From the NCBI GenBank assembly GCA_002712885.1, contig PAUN01000064.1, forward strand, positions 55,452 through 89,252: a stretch of 33,801 nucleotides of DNA, read 5' to 3'. The notes beneath the pieces were generated by a model that worked only from the letters and a program-made list of their open reading frames with translations, was not told the DNA's origin and made no database searches. Origin of the DNA: Acidobacteriota bacterium. Lineage in GTDB: Bacteria > Acidobacteriota > Vicinamibacteria > Vicinamibacterales > UBA8438. This document shows, piece by piece, positions 25,549 through 33,400 of this stretch. Each line of letters begins with the position of its first letter. The stretch's first letter is position 1. The position numbers and the translations under genes were made by a program.

Positions 25549-26406
25549 ATGAAGCTGCATCTGAGGTATCTAGCCGCTCTTTGCGGTCTCGTGCTGGTGA
25601 CCGCCGTGCCGTTGGCCGCCCAGAATCCCGCCTGGACACGTCCGTTCCCCGGGCACCGTGTGATCGGCAACCTGTATGCGGTCGGGACCTACGACCTGGC
25701 AGTCTTTCTGATCACGTCGGACGACGGGCATATTCTGATCAACACGGGGCTGGACGATTCCACTCCGCTCATTCGCGACAACATCGAGTCGCTCGGATTC
25801 CGTCTGGAAGATGTGGAGATCCTGCTCCAAATGCAGTCTCACTGGGACCACACCGCCGCGCTGGCTGAGATCAAGGAGATCACCGGGGCGGAGATGTGGG
25901 CGACGGAGGCTGATGCCCCGGTACTGGAGGACGGCGGATTCAGTGACCCGCACTTCGGCGGCCGGGAGTCGTTCACGCCGGTGTCGGTCGACAAGCTCAT
26001 CAGGGAGGGAGACCTGGTCGAGCTGGGTGACATTCGGTTGACGGTGATGGAGACCCCAGGGCACACCGCGGGCAGTTCGAGCTACACCATGGTGGTGCGA
26101 GAAGGTGGTCGTGACTACAACGTGGCCATCGCGAATATGGGTACCATCAACCCGGGGAAGCAGCTCGTTGCCGACCCCACCTATCTCGGCGTCTCAGACG
26201 ATTTCGCGGCGACGTTTCGCAAGCAGAAAGCGATGGATGTCGACGTCTGGGTTTCGGCCCACGGTTCCCAGTACGGATTGCACGACAAGTATGAGGCGGG
26301 GCAGGGATACAGCCCGGCGACTTTCGTCGACCCCGACGGATTTCTTGCCGCAGTAGAGCGTCTCGAACAAGCCTACCTGGACCAGCTCAGGGATGAACGG
26401 CGTTGA
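25549..26406 (+). CDS. Class B3-like metallo-beta-lactamase-fold protein, Gln-type metal site
   Basis: This 285-residue MBL-fold protein has a signal peptide (cleavage near PLAAQ, residue 25). The first metal motif is QSHWDH: Q96, H98, D100, H101. Further ligands are H172 (TPGHTAG) and H238 (SAHGSQYG). Gln in place of the first His is known from the GOB group of class B3 beta-lactamases. The following stretch EADAPVLEDGGFSDPHFG (120-137) also has the B3 look. It could be a beta-lactamase or a B3-like hydrolase with another substrate; the sugar-operon context argues for caution. GAGAG about ten bases before the ATG supports the start. A small stem, CCGTCA (26438-26443) with TGACGG (26447-26452), lies just downstream. 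Confidence 0.88.
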   Translation: MKLHLRYLAALCGLVLVTAVPLAAQNPAWTRPFPGHRVIGNLYAVGTYDLAVFLITSDDGHILINTGLDDSTPLIRDNIESLGFRLEDVEILLQMQSHWDHTAALAEIKEITGAEMWATEADAPVLEDGGFSDPHFGGRESFTPVSVDKLIREGDLVELGDIRLTVMETPGHTAGSSSYTMVVREGGRDYNVAIANMGTINPGKQLVADPTYLGVSDDFAATFRKQKAMDVDVWVSAHGSQYGLHDKYEAGQGYSPATFVDPDGFLAAVERLEQAYLDQLRDERR

Positions 26407-27316
26407 CACGATGGTTCGGAGGGGCCGGCTGTCGGAGCCGTCATCGTGACGGTCCCCATGGACCAGATGCGCGGCTCCATGTGCAAATTTGTGACAGACG
26501 GGTCTCACCATGGACGTTCGTGTCCTGCCCGGGGCCTCACTGGATGTCACTAACTGAAGTCCAGCGTGTTAGTTAGCCGGTTCCGACCTCAGGGCTGTCC
26601 TCGGCACGATGGTTGCGTCGATGGTGGTCGTGGCTACGACCTGTGCGTGCTGCGGCCGGCGTGACCAGCACTAGCGCATTCGTTCCATTGGTGGGAGCTG
26701 GTCTCGGTGCCGGCACGTCAACTACGCGTGCCACGGGCTGCTACCGTCGCTGTCGGCCGTGTAGACGAAGCCGTCAGACGAACCGGATCACGACTCGGGC
26801 GCCGCCAACGACGCGGCCCGTCGACGACCGCTGTTCGCGTTCGTTCGGCCTGGTCGCCTCGCGCCCGGACCGACCGGTTCGCGTCCCGACCCGAGACGTC
26901 CGGAGGAGCCGTTTCGGTCCGACCAGACGCCAGACGGTCACTGGTTGGCCGGGGTCGAGGCGGCGTTCAAGGTGGATACGACCGCTGAGGCGGGGACAAC
27001 ACCGTCAGCCCCTATCGCGGCGCAGGCGGGCGGGGGTGGTCGGGGGTCGGCCGGGGAGGGGTCACTCGACCTGGATACGTGGTTCGAACGCGTGGAAGGC
27101 ATGTTCCCACCAGCCGTCGAGCGCGCGTCGATGGCAGACCGCGAGGGCCACTCCGTCGGGGGCCCACGCGCCGACGACCACTGGCTGGCTGGTGTCGAGT
27201 CAACGTATGACGCAGGGCTCATCGCCGATGAGCGACCGACACCTCACAACAGGAGCGCACCGCCGTTATACTGCGTTCATCCGCACGCGTGGTCGCGCAC
27301 GGTAGTCAGGAGAGTG
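26407..27316. other. 910-base interval with a possible decayed or unrecognised coding region
   Basis: No complete gene is evident. In the plus frame that leads into the 27317 gene, open from 26765, a short motif recurs: DGHWLAGVE (about 26933-26959), LDTWFERVE (about 27073) and DDHWLAGVE (about 27174-27200). The two HWLAGVE copies differ at three synonymous sites, which suggests past selection on protein. No stop separates this frame from the next gene, but that gene has its own promoter, ribosome binding site and signal peptide. A separate short frame at 26609 reads MVASMVVVATTCACC, like a signal or lipobox, then stops. Together these may be the remains of a lost exported gene. ACTAAC (26549-26554) and GTTAGT (26568-26573) form a weak hairpin. 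Confidence 0.3.
27267..27272 (+). promoter_or_regulatory. Candidate -10 box (TATACT) for the second PDLQGIW gene
   Basis: TATACT in the context GTTATACTGC lies about 45 bases before ATG 27317, giving a leader of about 38 bases that contains the Shine-Dalgarno sequence AGGAGAG (27309-27315). The -35 region is poor. The box supports 27317 as the true start rather than an upstream extension. Confidence 0.4.
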
Positions 27317-28384
27317 ATGATGAACGGGCTCTGTCTCGGAATGGTGGTGCGGATGACCCGTGTGGAGGCGGTCGTCCTGGGCATTCTCGCGGCCGTGCTC
27401 CTGGCGCCGGCATTGGCCACGGGTCAGACCGGGGCCGGGCAGAGCGCGGCTCGTACGCCGTGGGGCCACCCGGACCTCCAAGGCATCTGGAACAACTTCA
27501 CCATCACCCCGCTTGAACGTCCGGCCAACCTCGGCGACCGGGAGTTCCTGAGTCCAGAGGAAGCGGCGGCGCTCGAGCAACAGGCGGTCGCCGGAGTCGC
27601 GCGCCAGAATGCCCCGAGTGAAGTGCGAACCGAGCCGCTGCCGGTGGGCGGCAACGTGGGGGCCTACAACAGTTTCTGGACCGAACAGGGTACGCGGGTG
27701 GTGCCGACAAGGCGCACGTCGCTGATCATGGACCCACCGACCGGACGACTGCCCGACCTGACCGATGAGGCGATCGCCCTTCGCACCTCCACCGAATACC
27801 GCAGACTGTCCGATGTGAAGGATGGGCGGGCCCCGGCCAACGGTCCTGAGGAAATGGGCCTGAGTGAGCGGTGTCTCTGGTACCGGGGGATCCCGTCGTT
27901 TCCCACCGGCTACAACAACAACTATCAGTTCTTTCAGAATCCTGACTTCGTTGTGATCCTTCAGGAGCACATCCACGATCTGCGGGTCATCCCCCTGGAC
28001 GGTCGTACGCATCTGGCCCCTCATGTTCGCCAGTGGGCCGGGAGCTCGCGTGGACACTGGGAGGGCGAGACGCTGGTGGTGGAAACCACCAACCTGCGGA
28101 GTCCGTTCATCAGGCGCTGGAACCGTCCGGAGCACTCGCTGTCGCGGGGTGAACTCAGTGATGCCGTGCAGGTGATGGAGCGCTTCACCCGCGTCGATGC
28201 CGAGACCCTCGACTACGAATTCACCGTGACCGACCTGAAGACCTGGACCAGTCCCTGGAGCGGGTCGCTGCCGATGGTGCGCACGGATGGCCCCATCTAC
28301 GAGTTCGCCTGTCACGAAGGCAACTACGGGATGGCGAACATGCTGACCGGGTCTCGCGCGGATGACCTGGCGGCCGGCCGGTAG
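27317..28384 (+). CDS. Exported protein of the PDLQGIW / ACHEGN family, function unknown (second copy)
   Basis: This 355-residue paralog of the 2771-3751 gene has a signal peptide with cleavage near LATGQ. Shared blocks are WGHPDLQGIWNN (49-60), TPLERP, EFLSPEEAAALEQ, VRQWAGSSRGHWEGETLVV with ETTN following, ERFTRVDAETLDYEFTVTD, and FACHEGN at 330-336. The start at ATG 27317 follows AGGAGAG; ATG 27353 is an alternative that would still leave a signal peptide. I recognise the family but know no function. Its export and a conserved Cys-His pair near the C-terminus are all that can be said. It is convergent with the ketopantoate reductase gene, with only 10 bases between the stops. Confidence 0.87.
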   Translation: MMNGLCLGMVVRMTRVEAVVLGILAAVLLAPALATGQTGAGQSAARTPWGHPDLQGIWNNFTITPLERPANLGDREFLSPEEAAALEQQAVAGVARQNAPSEVRTEPLPVGGNVGAYNSFWTEQGTRVVPTRRTSLIMDPPTGRLPDLTDEAIALRTSTEYRRLSDVKDGRAPANGPEEMGLSERCLWYRGIPSFPTGYNNNYQFFQNPDFVVILQEHIHDLRVIPLDGRTHLAPHVRQWAGSSRGHWEGETLVVETTNLRSPFIRRWNRPEHSLSRGELSDAVQVMERFTRVDAETLDYEFTVTDLKTWTSPWSGSLPMVRTDGPIYEFACHEGNYGMANMLTGSRADDLAAGR

Positions 28385-28394
28385 CGGCGCGGTC

Positions 28395-29342
28395 TCAGGC
28401 CTCGCCCCGGGCGATTCGTTCGCCGGCCAGGAGAGACTCGTAGACAAACGTGTTGATCGACGTGTCAACGCGCTTTTCGCGTCCCAGACGGACAATCGCA
28501 CCGATCTGTGCCTCCAACTCAGACGGTCGACGCTCCATGATGTCCCGTTGCATCGAGGCGGTGCCGCCGGCCGGCACCTGGGCGAGGAACCGCATGGTCC
28601 TCTCGACAATGTCCGGTGCGAGCGTGACCCCATGAGAGGTGGCCACCGCGGCCACTTCCCTCATCGCCTGCGTGAGCAGCCGGCGCGTCTCGGGCGTGCC
28701 GCAGAGCACGTCCAGGGTCACGCGGGTGAGGCCGCCAAGCCCGCCCCACGGTGCGATCAGCAAGAACTTCTCCCAGAGCGCGGCCTGGATGTCGTCCGCA
28801 ACCTCTACCGCCACCCCTGCCTCCGTCAAGAGATCGCGCACCAGGCCCACACGGTCACTGGTCGATCCGTCCAGCTCGCCCACGATGACCGTGGGTTCGA
28901 TTCCGGTGTGGGTGATACGCCCCGGGCTCGTCACCGAGGCGGCGATTCGGCACAGGCCGCCGATGACCGGCTCCGACCCGAGCGCCGCCATCAGATGTGA
29001 TGGGGCTTCGACGCCGTTTTGTAGGGGCACCACCACGGTGTGGGTACCGAGCATCGGCTTGAGGGACGGCGCTACGGCTGACACCGTGCCCGCCTTGACC
29101 GCCACCAGCACGACGTCGACTACTCCGACCGATGAGGCATCGTCGGTCGCCGTCGCCGGGTTGACCACGAAGTCGCCCTTGACACTGACAACCTGCAGTC
29201 CGTGACGTTGTATCGCGTCGAGATGGGCTCCACGCGCGATAAAGGTGACGTTCTGACCAGCCTGGGCGAGTCGTCCCCCGAAGTAGCCACCCACCGCGCC
29301 GGCCCCGAACACCGCGACCCGCGCGGTACGGCCTCCCAACAT
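28395..29342 (-). CDS. panE: 2-dehydropantoate 2-reductase (ketopantoate reductase)
   Basis: This 315-residue cytosolic enzyme of pantothenate and coenzyme A synthesis reduces 2-dehydropantoate to pantoate with NADPH. The N-terminal Rossmann motif GAGAVGGYFGG is at 13-23. VAVKAGT carries the conserved Lys region of the N-domain, PLQNGVEA is the Q-N-G motif, and ALWEKFLLIAPWGGL is the helical C-domain Lys motif. The late stretch MQRDIMERRPSELEAQIGAIVRLG holds the family's R-x-x-E substrate region. The length is normal. The start at ATG 29342 lacks a clear Shine-Dalgarno sequence. Some family members reduce other 2-keto acids, so the pantothenate role is likely but not certain. A REP-like doublet separates it from the CBS gene upstream. 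Confidence 0.9.
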   Translation of the reverse strand: MLGGRTARVAVFGAGAVGGYFGGRLAQAGQNVTFIARGAHLDAIQRHGLQVVSVKGDFVVNPATATDDASSVGVVDVVLVAVKAGTVSAVAPSLKPMLGTHTVVVPLQNGVEAPSHLMAALGSEPVIGGLCRIAASVTSPGRITHTGIEPTVIVGELDGSTSDRVGLVRDLLTEAGVAVEVADDIQAALWEKFLLIAPWGGLGGLTRVTLDVLCGTPETRRLLTQAMREVAAVATSHGVTLAPDIVERTMRFLAQVPAGGTASMQRDIMERRPSELEAQIGAIVRLGREKRVDTSINTFVYESLLAGERIARGEA

Positions 29343-29390
29343 GCCAAGATTCTACTCGCGCCAGGAACCTGTGTAGCTTGTGGTGTCCAG

Positions 29391-29442
29391 TGTGGCGCAC
29401 GGCTTCAGCCGTGCGATCGCAGGCCTGAAGGCCTGCGCCACA
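29391..29442. repeat. REP-like inverted doublet between the CBS and panE genes
   Basis: The outer arms TGTGGCGCA (29391-29399) and TGCGCCACA (29434-29442) are perfect complements and enclose two hairpins. The first is CGCACGGC, loop TTCA, GCCGTGCG (29396-29415). The second is CGCAGGCC, loop TGAA, GGCCTGCG (29418-29437). The second is the first unit in inverted orientation, and each unit has GTGG at its foot (29392-29395; complement of 29438-29441). This is the BIME-like layout of REP elements, and it matches the single unit at 1983-2009. Confidence 0.6.
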
Positions 29443-29456
29443 GGGCCTCACTCCGA

Positions 29457-29969
29457 CTAGGCGGCGAGCTTGGCGGCTAGGTACTTCAGGATGTCGCGGA
29501 CGGAGATGATGCCGGTGACCGTGCCGGCATCGTCGACGATCGGCAGATGTCGATAGCCCCCGACGTCCATACGCTGCAACGCGAAGGCGACCTTGGCGTC
29601 GACCGGGAGCGTCTCGGGAGCGGCCGTCATGAAGTCGGCAATGGGACGATCGCCCTGTGAGGCCGCGTCCGTACCCAGTTTCACCAACGCGTCACGCTCA
29701 CTGAAGACCCCGACCGGCTTGCCCGCGTCGGCCACGATCATGCATCCGATACGACGGTCGACCAGCATGCGCAGGACGTCGCGCACCGGCGTGTCAGGCG
29801 ATACGTGCACCGGCGCCTTCGGGTTCAGTACCCCGACGCGGTCCATGAGGAGGCTCCGCTCGACCGCAGTCGACGGCTCCGGGAGCGAGGCGTCGTTCAA
29901 CGGCTGACCGCAGGCGGCGCAGTCAATGACGCCATCGAGGTTGTCGCCGCCGCACGATGGACAGGTCAT
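29457..29969 (-). CDS. Zinc-ribbon plus tandem CBS-domain protein
   Basis: This 170-residue protein has an N-terminal zinc ribbon with C3, C6, C17 and C20 (CPSC and CAAC). Two CBS domains follow. The first runs from about 54 to 105 and includes VGVFSERDALVKL. The second runs from about 115 to 168 and includes DVGGYRHLPIVDDAG and ISVRDILKYLAAKL. CBS pairs usually bind AMP, ATP, NAD or SAM and tune partner proteins. Its ATG overlaps the stop of KorB by four bases (ATGA), so it is translationally coupled and the last gene of the CBS-korA-korB operon. Its CBS part resembles the protein at 32914-33378, the first gene of the same operon. A role in adjusting the oxidoreductase to energy charge is inferred from context. 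Confidence 0.9.
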   Translation of the reverse strand: MTCPSCGGDNLDGVIDCAACGQPLNDASLPEPSTAVERSLLMDRVGVLNPKAPVHVSPDTPVRDVLRMLVDRRIGCMIVADAGKPVGVFSERDALVKLGTDAASQGDRPIADFMTAAPETLPVDAKVAFALQRMDVGGYRHLPIVDDAGTVTGIISVRDILKYLAAKLAA

Positions 29970-30985
29970 GACACCGTCCAGGTTTCTCCCGAGTTGATGA
30001 GCTTGCTCAAGTCACCGTCGCCACGCTCTTCCCGCGCGGCGTCGACCTGGGCGTTCAGTTGCTCATCGTAGCGTGGCGCATCCACCGCGCGGAAGATCCC
30101 GATCGGTTCGGGAAAACCGTTTTCGTGCCGAAATCGACTCAGGAGATACGCGAGGCTGGGTTCGGGCGCGTGCGCGTCGTGTATCAGCAGGTCGGCCTCG
30201 GTGATACCGTCGCCAAGCTCCACTACTTCAGGTTCCAATCCCTTCAGGCGGATCCCCTTCTGACCGTTCGCACCAAAGATCAGTGGTTGCCCGTGGACCA
30301 GTTCGATGGTGTTCTCTGCCCTGGTCTGACGGCCGGTGGCGTAGTCGAACGCCCCGTCGTTGAACACGTTGCAGTTCTGATACACCTCAACGAACGACGT
30401 GCCGCGGTGCTCGGCCGCCTGACGCAACACCCCTTCGAGGTGCTTGATGTGCGTGTCAATTGAACGGGCGACGAACGAGCCCTCACAACCGATGGCCAGC
30501 GACAAGGGGTGCAGCGGATTGTCGATGGCGCCCAGCGGTGACGTTTTGGTCTTCTTGCCCAGCGGAGACGTTGGGGAGTACTGACCCTTGGTCAACCCGT
30601 AGATGCGGTTGTTGAAGAGGATGATATTGATGTCCAGATTGCGACGGATGGCGTGCATCAGATGGTTCCCACCGATGCTCAAGCCATCGCCGTCGCCGGT
30701 GACGACCCAGACCATGAGGTCGGGACGGGCTACCTTCAACCCGGTGGCGAACGCCGGGGCGCGGCCGTGAATGCTGTGAATGCCATACGTGTTCATGTAG
30801 TACGGAAATCGGCTCGAACAGCCGATGCCGGAGATGAAGACAATCTTCTCGCGCGGCACCCCCAGCGAGGGGAGCATCTTCTTCATCTGCGCCAGAATGG
30901 AATAGTCGCCACAGCCGGGGCACCATCGCACGTCTTGATCGCTGGCGAAATCGGTGGCCTTCAATACGGGAAGTTCGGTCCTCAT
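29966..30985 (-). CDS. korB: 2-oxoacid:ferredoxin oxidoreductase, beta subunit
   Basis: This 339-residue thiamine pyrophosphate-binding subunit has TPP motif GDGDGLSIGGNH (97-108) followed by FNNRIYGLTKGQ. Four Cys, C22 and C25 (WCPGCGDYS), C55 (GIGCSSRFP) and C204 (YQNCNVFND), match the [4Fe-4S] ligands of KorB-type enzymes. With KorA it oxidatively decarboxylates a 2-oxoacid, most likely 2-oxoglutarate, to the acyl-CoA with reduction of ferredoxin, or runs in reverse in CO2 fixation. The beta subunit includes the C-terminal region with FPEPIGIFRAVDAPRYDEQ typical of KorB. The ATG at 30985 has GAGAAGA upstream and follows korA by 22 bases. Substrate choice between 2-oxoglutarate and other 2-oxoacids cannot be settled by eye. 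Confidence 0.93.
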   Translation of the reverse strand: MRTELPVLKATDFASDQDVRWCPGCGDYSILAQMKKMLPSLGVPREKIVFISGIGCSSRFPYYMNTYGIHSIHGRAPAFATGLKVARPDLMVWVVTGDGDGLSIGGNHLMHAIRRNLDINIILFNNRIYGLTKGQYSPTSPLGKKTKTSPLGAIDNPLHPLSLAIGCEGSFVARSIDTHIKHLEGVLRQAAEHRGTSFVEVYQNCNVFNDGAFDYATGRQTRAENTIELVHGQPLIFGANGQKGIRLKGLEPEVVELGDGITEADLLIHDAHAPEPSLAYLLSRFRHENGFPEPIGIFRAVDAPRYDEQLNAQVDAAREERGDGDLSKLINSGETWTVS

Positions 30986-31007
30986 CGAATGTCTTCTCTC
31001 GGTTACG

Positions 31008-32876
31008 CTACGCTACGAGCTCTCTGATCGCGAACGCGATCTCTGACACGGTGAACGGTTTGCCCTGGACCTTGTTGAGCCCGACGAGCTCGCGCACATA
31101 GCGTGCCTGCACCAACGTGCGTAACTGGCCCATGTTCAACTCCGGCACCAGCACCTGGTCGTAGGCCTTGAGCAGGTCGCCCAGGTTCTTTGGGAACGGA
31201 TTCAGATAGCGCAGATGCGCGTGCGCTACCGACAGGCCCTCGGCCTGACAGCGCCGGACCGCGGTGACACACGTGCCGTAGGTCCCCCCCCAACTGAGCA
31301 CCAGCAACTTGCCCTTTTCCGGCCCGTTCACCGTTTGCAGTGGAATGTCGTCGGCAATCTGCGCCACTCGTGCGGCTCGCACATTCGTCATGTGCTGGTG
31401 GTTGTCCGGGTCGTAGCTGACGTTCCCGGTCACGTCTTCCTTTTCCAGCCCACCGACGCGATGCATCAGCCCTTCTGTCCCGGGCAGGGCCCACGGTCGG
31501 GCCAGGCGTTCATCACGCTTGTAGGCCAGAAACGGCTCGCCGTCGGTGGAGGGCCCCGGATGCTCGACGACGATCGGGGCCAGCGCGTCAACGTTGGGCA
31601 GCAACCAGGGTTCGGACCCGTTGGCGATGTATCCGTCCGACAGCAGGATGACCGGCGTCATGAATCGGGTCGCAATCCGCCACGCTTCCAGAGCGACGTC
31701 GAAGCAGTCGCTCGGGCTCCGGGTCGCGATCACCGGAATCGGCGACTCGCCGTTTCGGCCGAACATCGCCTGCAGCAGGTCTGATTGTTCCGTCTTGGTG
31801 GGCAATCCCGTGCTCGGACCCCCGCGCTGGATATTGATGATGATCATGGGCAGTTCGAGAATCATGCCCAAGCCCATCGCCTCGCCCTTGAGCGCGATCC
31901 CGGGGCCACTCGAGCCGGTGACCGCCATCGCGCCGGCAAACGCGGCGCCGATGGTCGAACACATCGCCGCGATTTCGTCCTCCGCCTGCACCGTGCGGAC
32001 TCCGAAGTGTTTGAGCGAGCTGAGCTCCTCCAGGATAGAACTGGCGGGCGTGATGGGATACGCCCCGCAAAACAGTTCCTTCCCGCTGAGTCGGGCGGCC
32101 GCGACGAGTCCCCAGGACAGCGCTTGGTTCCCCATGATGTTGCGGTAGGTGCCGGGCGGCAGTTGGGCCGGCTCGACCTGGTAGCTGTGTAGGAACGCTT
32201 CGGTGGTCTCGCCGTAGTACCAGCCGGCGCGCAGCGACCGTTCGTTCGCCGCTTTGACCGCCGGCTTGTTGCCGAACTTGGCGTCCACGAACCGCAGGGT
32301 CGCGTTCAAGTCTCGGCCAAACAACCAGTAGATCAGTCCGAGTGCGAAGAAGTTCTTGCACCGATCCTGGAGCTTGGAGCTGAGACCCTCGATGTCTTTG
32401 ACCGCCTCGCGGTTCAGCGTATCCAGCCGTACCTCGATCAGGCGATAGTCGGCGACGGTACCGTCTTCGAGTGGATTGGTCTCGAGCCGGGCCAGCTTGA
32501 GATCCTTCGGCTTGAACGCCTCGGAGTTGACGATCAGGATCCCGCCCTTCTCGAGGTCACCGATGTTGGTGACCAGGGCGGCCGGGTTCATGGCCACCAG
32601 CGCGTTCAGGGTGTCGCCCGGGGTGAAAATGTCGGTCGACGCGAATTGCACCTGAAACCCGCTGACGCCGGCCAGGGTGCCGCGTGGGGCGCGTATCTCC
32701 GCGGGGAAGTCCGGGAAGGTCGCCACGTCGTTTCCGTGCAGGGCTGAGGTATTGGTGAACTGTCCGCCCACGATCTGCATCCCATCGCCTGAGTCGCCGG
32801 CCAGACGGACCGTGGCGCCTTCGAGAACGATGGTTTCCTTGCTGGACGTAAGGGGGGCTTCGGTTGGTACTGCCAT
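31008..32876 (-). CDS. korA: 2-oxoacid:ferredoxin oxidoreductase, fused gamma-alpha subunit
   Basis: This 622-residue subunit fuses the gamma domain (about 15-200, starting with RLAGDSGDGMQIVGGQ at 24-39) to the alpha domain. The alpha domain carries MGNQALSWGLVAAA and the pyrimidine-binding motif YPITPASSILEEL, then GPGIALKGEAMGLG and QRGGPSTGLPTKTEQSDL. The C-terminal part (LLVLSWGGTYGTCVTAV, VPELNMGQL) is the domain II region. It pairs with KorB as a two-subunit enzyme needing CoA, TPP and ferredoxin. The start at ATG 32876 was chosen because homology begins there; the open frame runs into the CBS gene upstream, but that is a shadow. The gene sits 37 bases after the first CBS gene, same strand. 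Confidence 0.93.
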   Translation of the reverse strand: MAVPTEAPLTSSKETIVLEGATVRLAGDSGDGMQIVGGQFTNTSALHGNDVATFPDFPAEIRAPRGTLAGVSGFQVQFASTDIFTPGDTLNALVAMNPAALVTNIGDLEKGGILIVNSEAFKPKDLKLARLETNPLEDGTVADYRLIEVRLDTLNREAVKDIEGLSSKLQDRCKNFFALGLIYWLFGRDLNATLRFVDAKFGNKPAVKAANERSLRAGWYYGETTEAFLHSYQVEPAQLPPGTYRNIMGNQALSWGLVAAARLSGKELFCGAYPITPASSILEELSSLKHFGVRTVQAEDEIAAMCSTIGAAFAGAMAVTGSSGPGIALKGEAMGLGMILELPMIIINIQRGGPSTGLPTKTEQSDLLQAMFGRNGESPIPVIATRSPSDCFDVALEAWRIATRFMTPVILLSDGYIANGSEPWLLPNVDALAPIVVEHPGPSTDGEPFLAYKRDERLARPWALPGTEGLMHRVGGLEKEDVTGNVSYDPDNHQHMTNVRAARVAQIADDIPLQTVNGPEKGKLLVLSWGGTYGTCVTAVRRCQAEGLSVAHAHLRYLNPFPKNLGDLLKAYDQVLVPELNMGQLRTLVQARYVRELVGLNKVQGKPFTVSEIAFAIRELVA

Positions 32877-32913
32877 GTGTGACTTGCGCCTTGCGTTGAG
32901 CAGCGTCGACGGT

Positions 32914-33378
32914 CTACGCGCCTTCGCGTGTGCCCGTCGCGTGGTGAGGAGTCGGTGGGAGGTTGTAGACGGTGGCCGGAAAATGGTCGACGAGGAAATG
33001 CAGAATGCTGTTGGCTTTGAGGAAGCCGGTCGGTCGCCCGTCCGAGTCGATGATCGGCAAGCGGCGATACCCACCCGTGGACATCTTCGCGATGGCGGTG
33101 GCGACGGTGTCATCCTCCGACAGCGCAACCGGATTCGCGGTCATCACCTGCTCGATGGCAACGTCGAGATCGGCGCCGTCGGCCAAGAGCGCCAGAGCGT
33201 CCCGTTCGGTGAAAATGCCCACCAACACGCCAGCCCGACAGATGAGCACCGCACCGCGCCCCTGGTCGTTCATACGCCGAAACGCCTCACGCACCGCCAC
33301 GTGCGGTTCGAGATTGATCGGGTGCCTGGAATAAAGGGGGGCGGCCCTGTCGGTGTCGAGATTAAAGAGAAAACCCAT
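32914..33378 (-). CDS. Tandem CBS-domain protein, first gene of the Kor operon
   Basis: This 154-residue protein is made of two CBS domains. The first includes HVAVREAFRRMNDQGRGAV and LVGIFTERDALALL. The second includes ATAIAKMSTGGYRRLPIID and PTGFLKANSILHFLVDHF. It has no zinc ribbon, unlike its relative at 29457. The start was put at ATG 33378, where the conserved region begins. ATG 33447 in the same frame would add 23 residues across a region that instead folds as RNA. It leads the operon CBS-korA-korB-CBS, transcribed from an apparent promoter near 33540. It probably senses adenine nucleotides and acts on the oxidoreductase or its expression (inference). Confidence 0.88.
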   Translation of the reverse strand: MGFLFNLDTDRAAPLYSRHPINLEPHVAVREAFRRMNDQGRGAVLICRAGVLVGIFTERDALALLADGADLDVAIEQVMTANPVALSEDDTVATAIAKMSTGGYRRLPIIDSDGRPTGFLKANSILHFLVDHFPATVYNLPPTPHHATGTREGA

Positions 33379-33400
33379 CGCTGTAGATCCCGCACGATAC

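Noticed and set aside
26438-26452. Small stem after the B3-like gene as a strong terminator
   Set aside because: It has only six base pairs and no T-tract; mentioned in the gene entry only.
26945-27316. Fusion of the HWLAGVE region to the PDLQGIW protein as one long protein
   Set aside because: The downstream gene has its own -10 box, AGGAGAG and signal peptide. The paralogs at 2771 and 33631 start at the equivalent point.
27266-28633. A 455-codon open frame on the minus strand opposite the second PDLQGIW gene
   Set aside because: It is a GC-rich shadow: the composition is Arg/Pro/His-rich with no domain, and it overlaps both the PDLQGIW gene and panE, which have clear homology.
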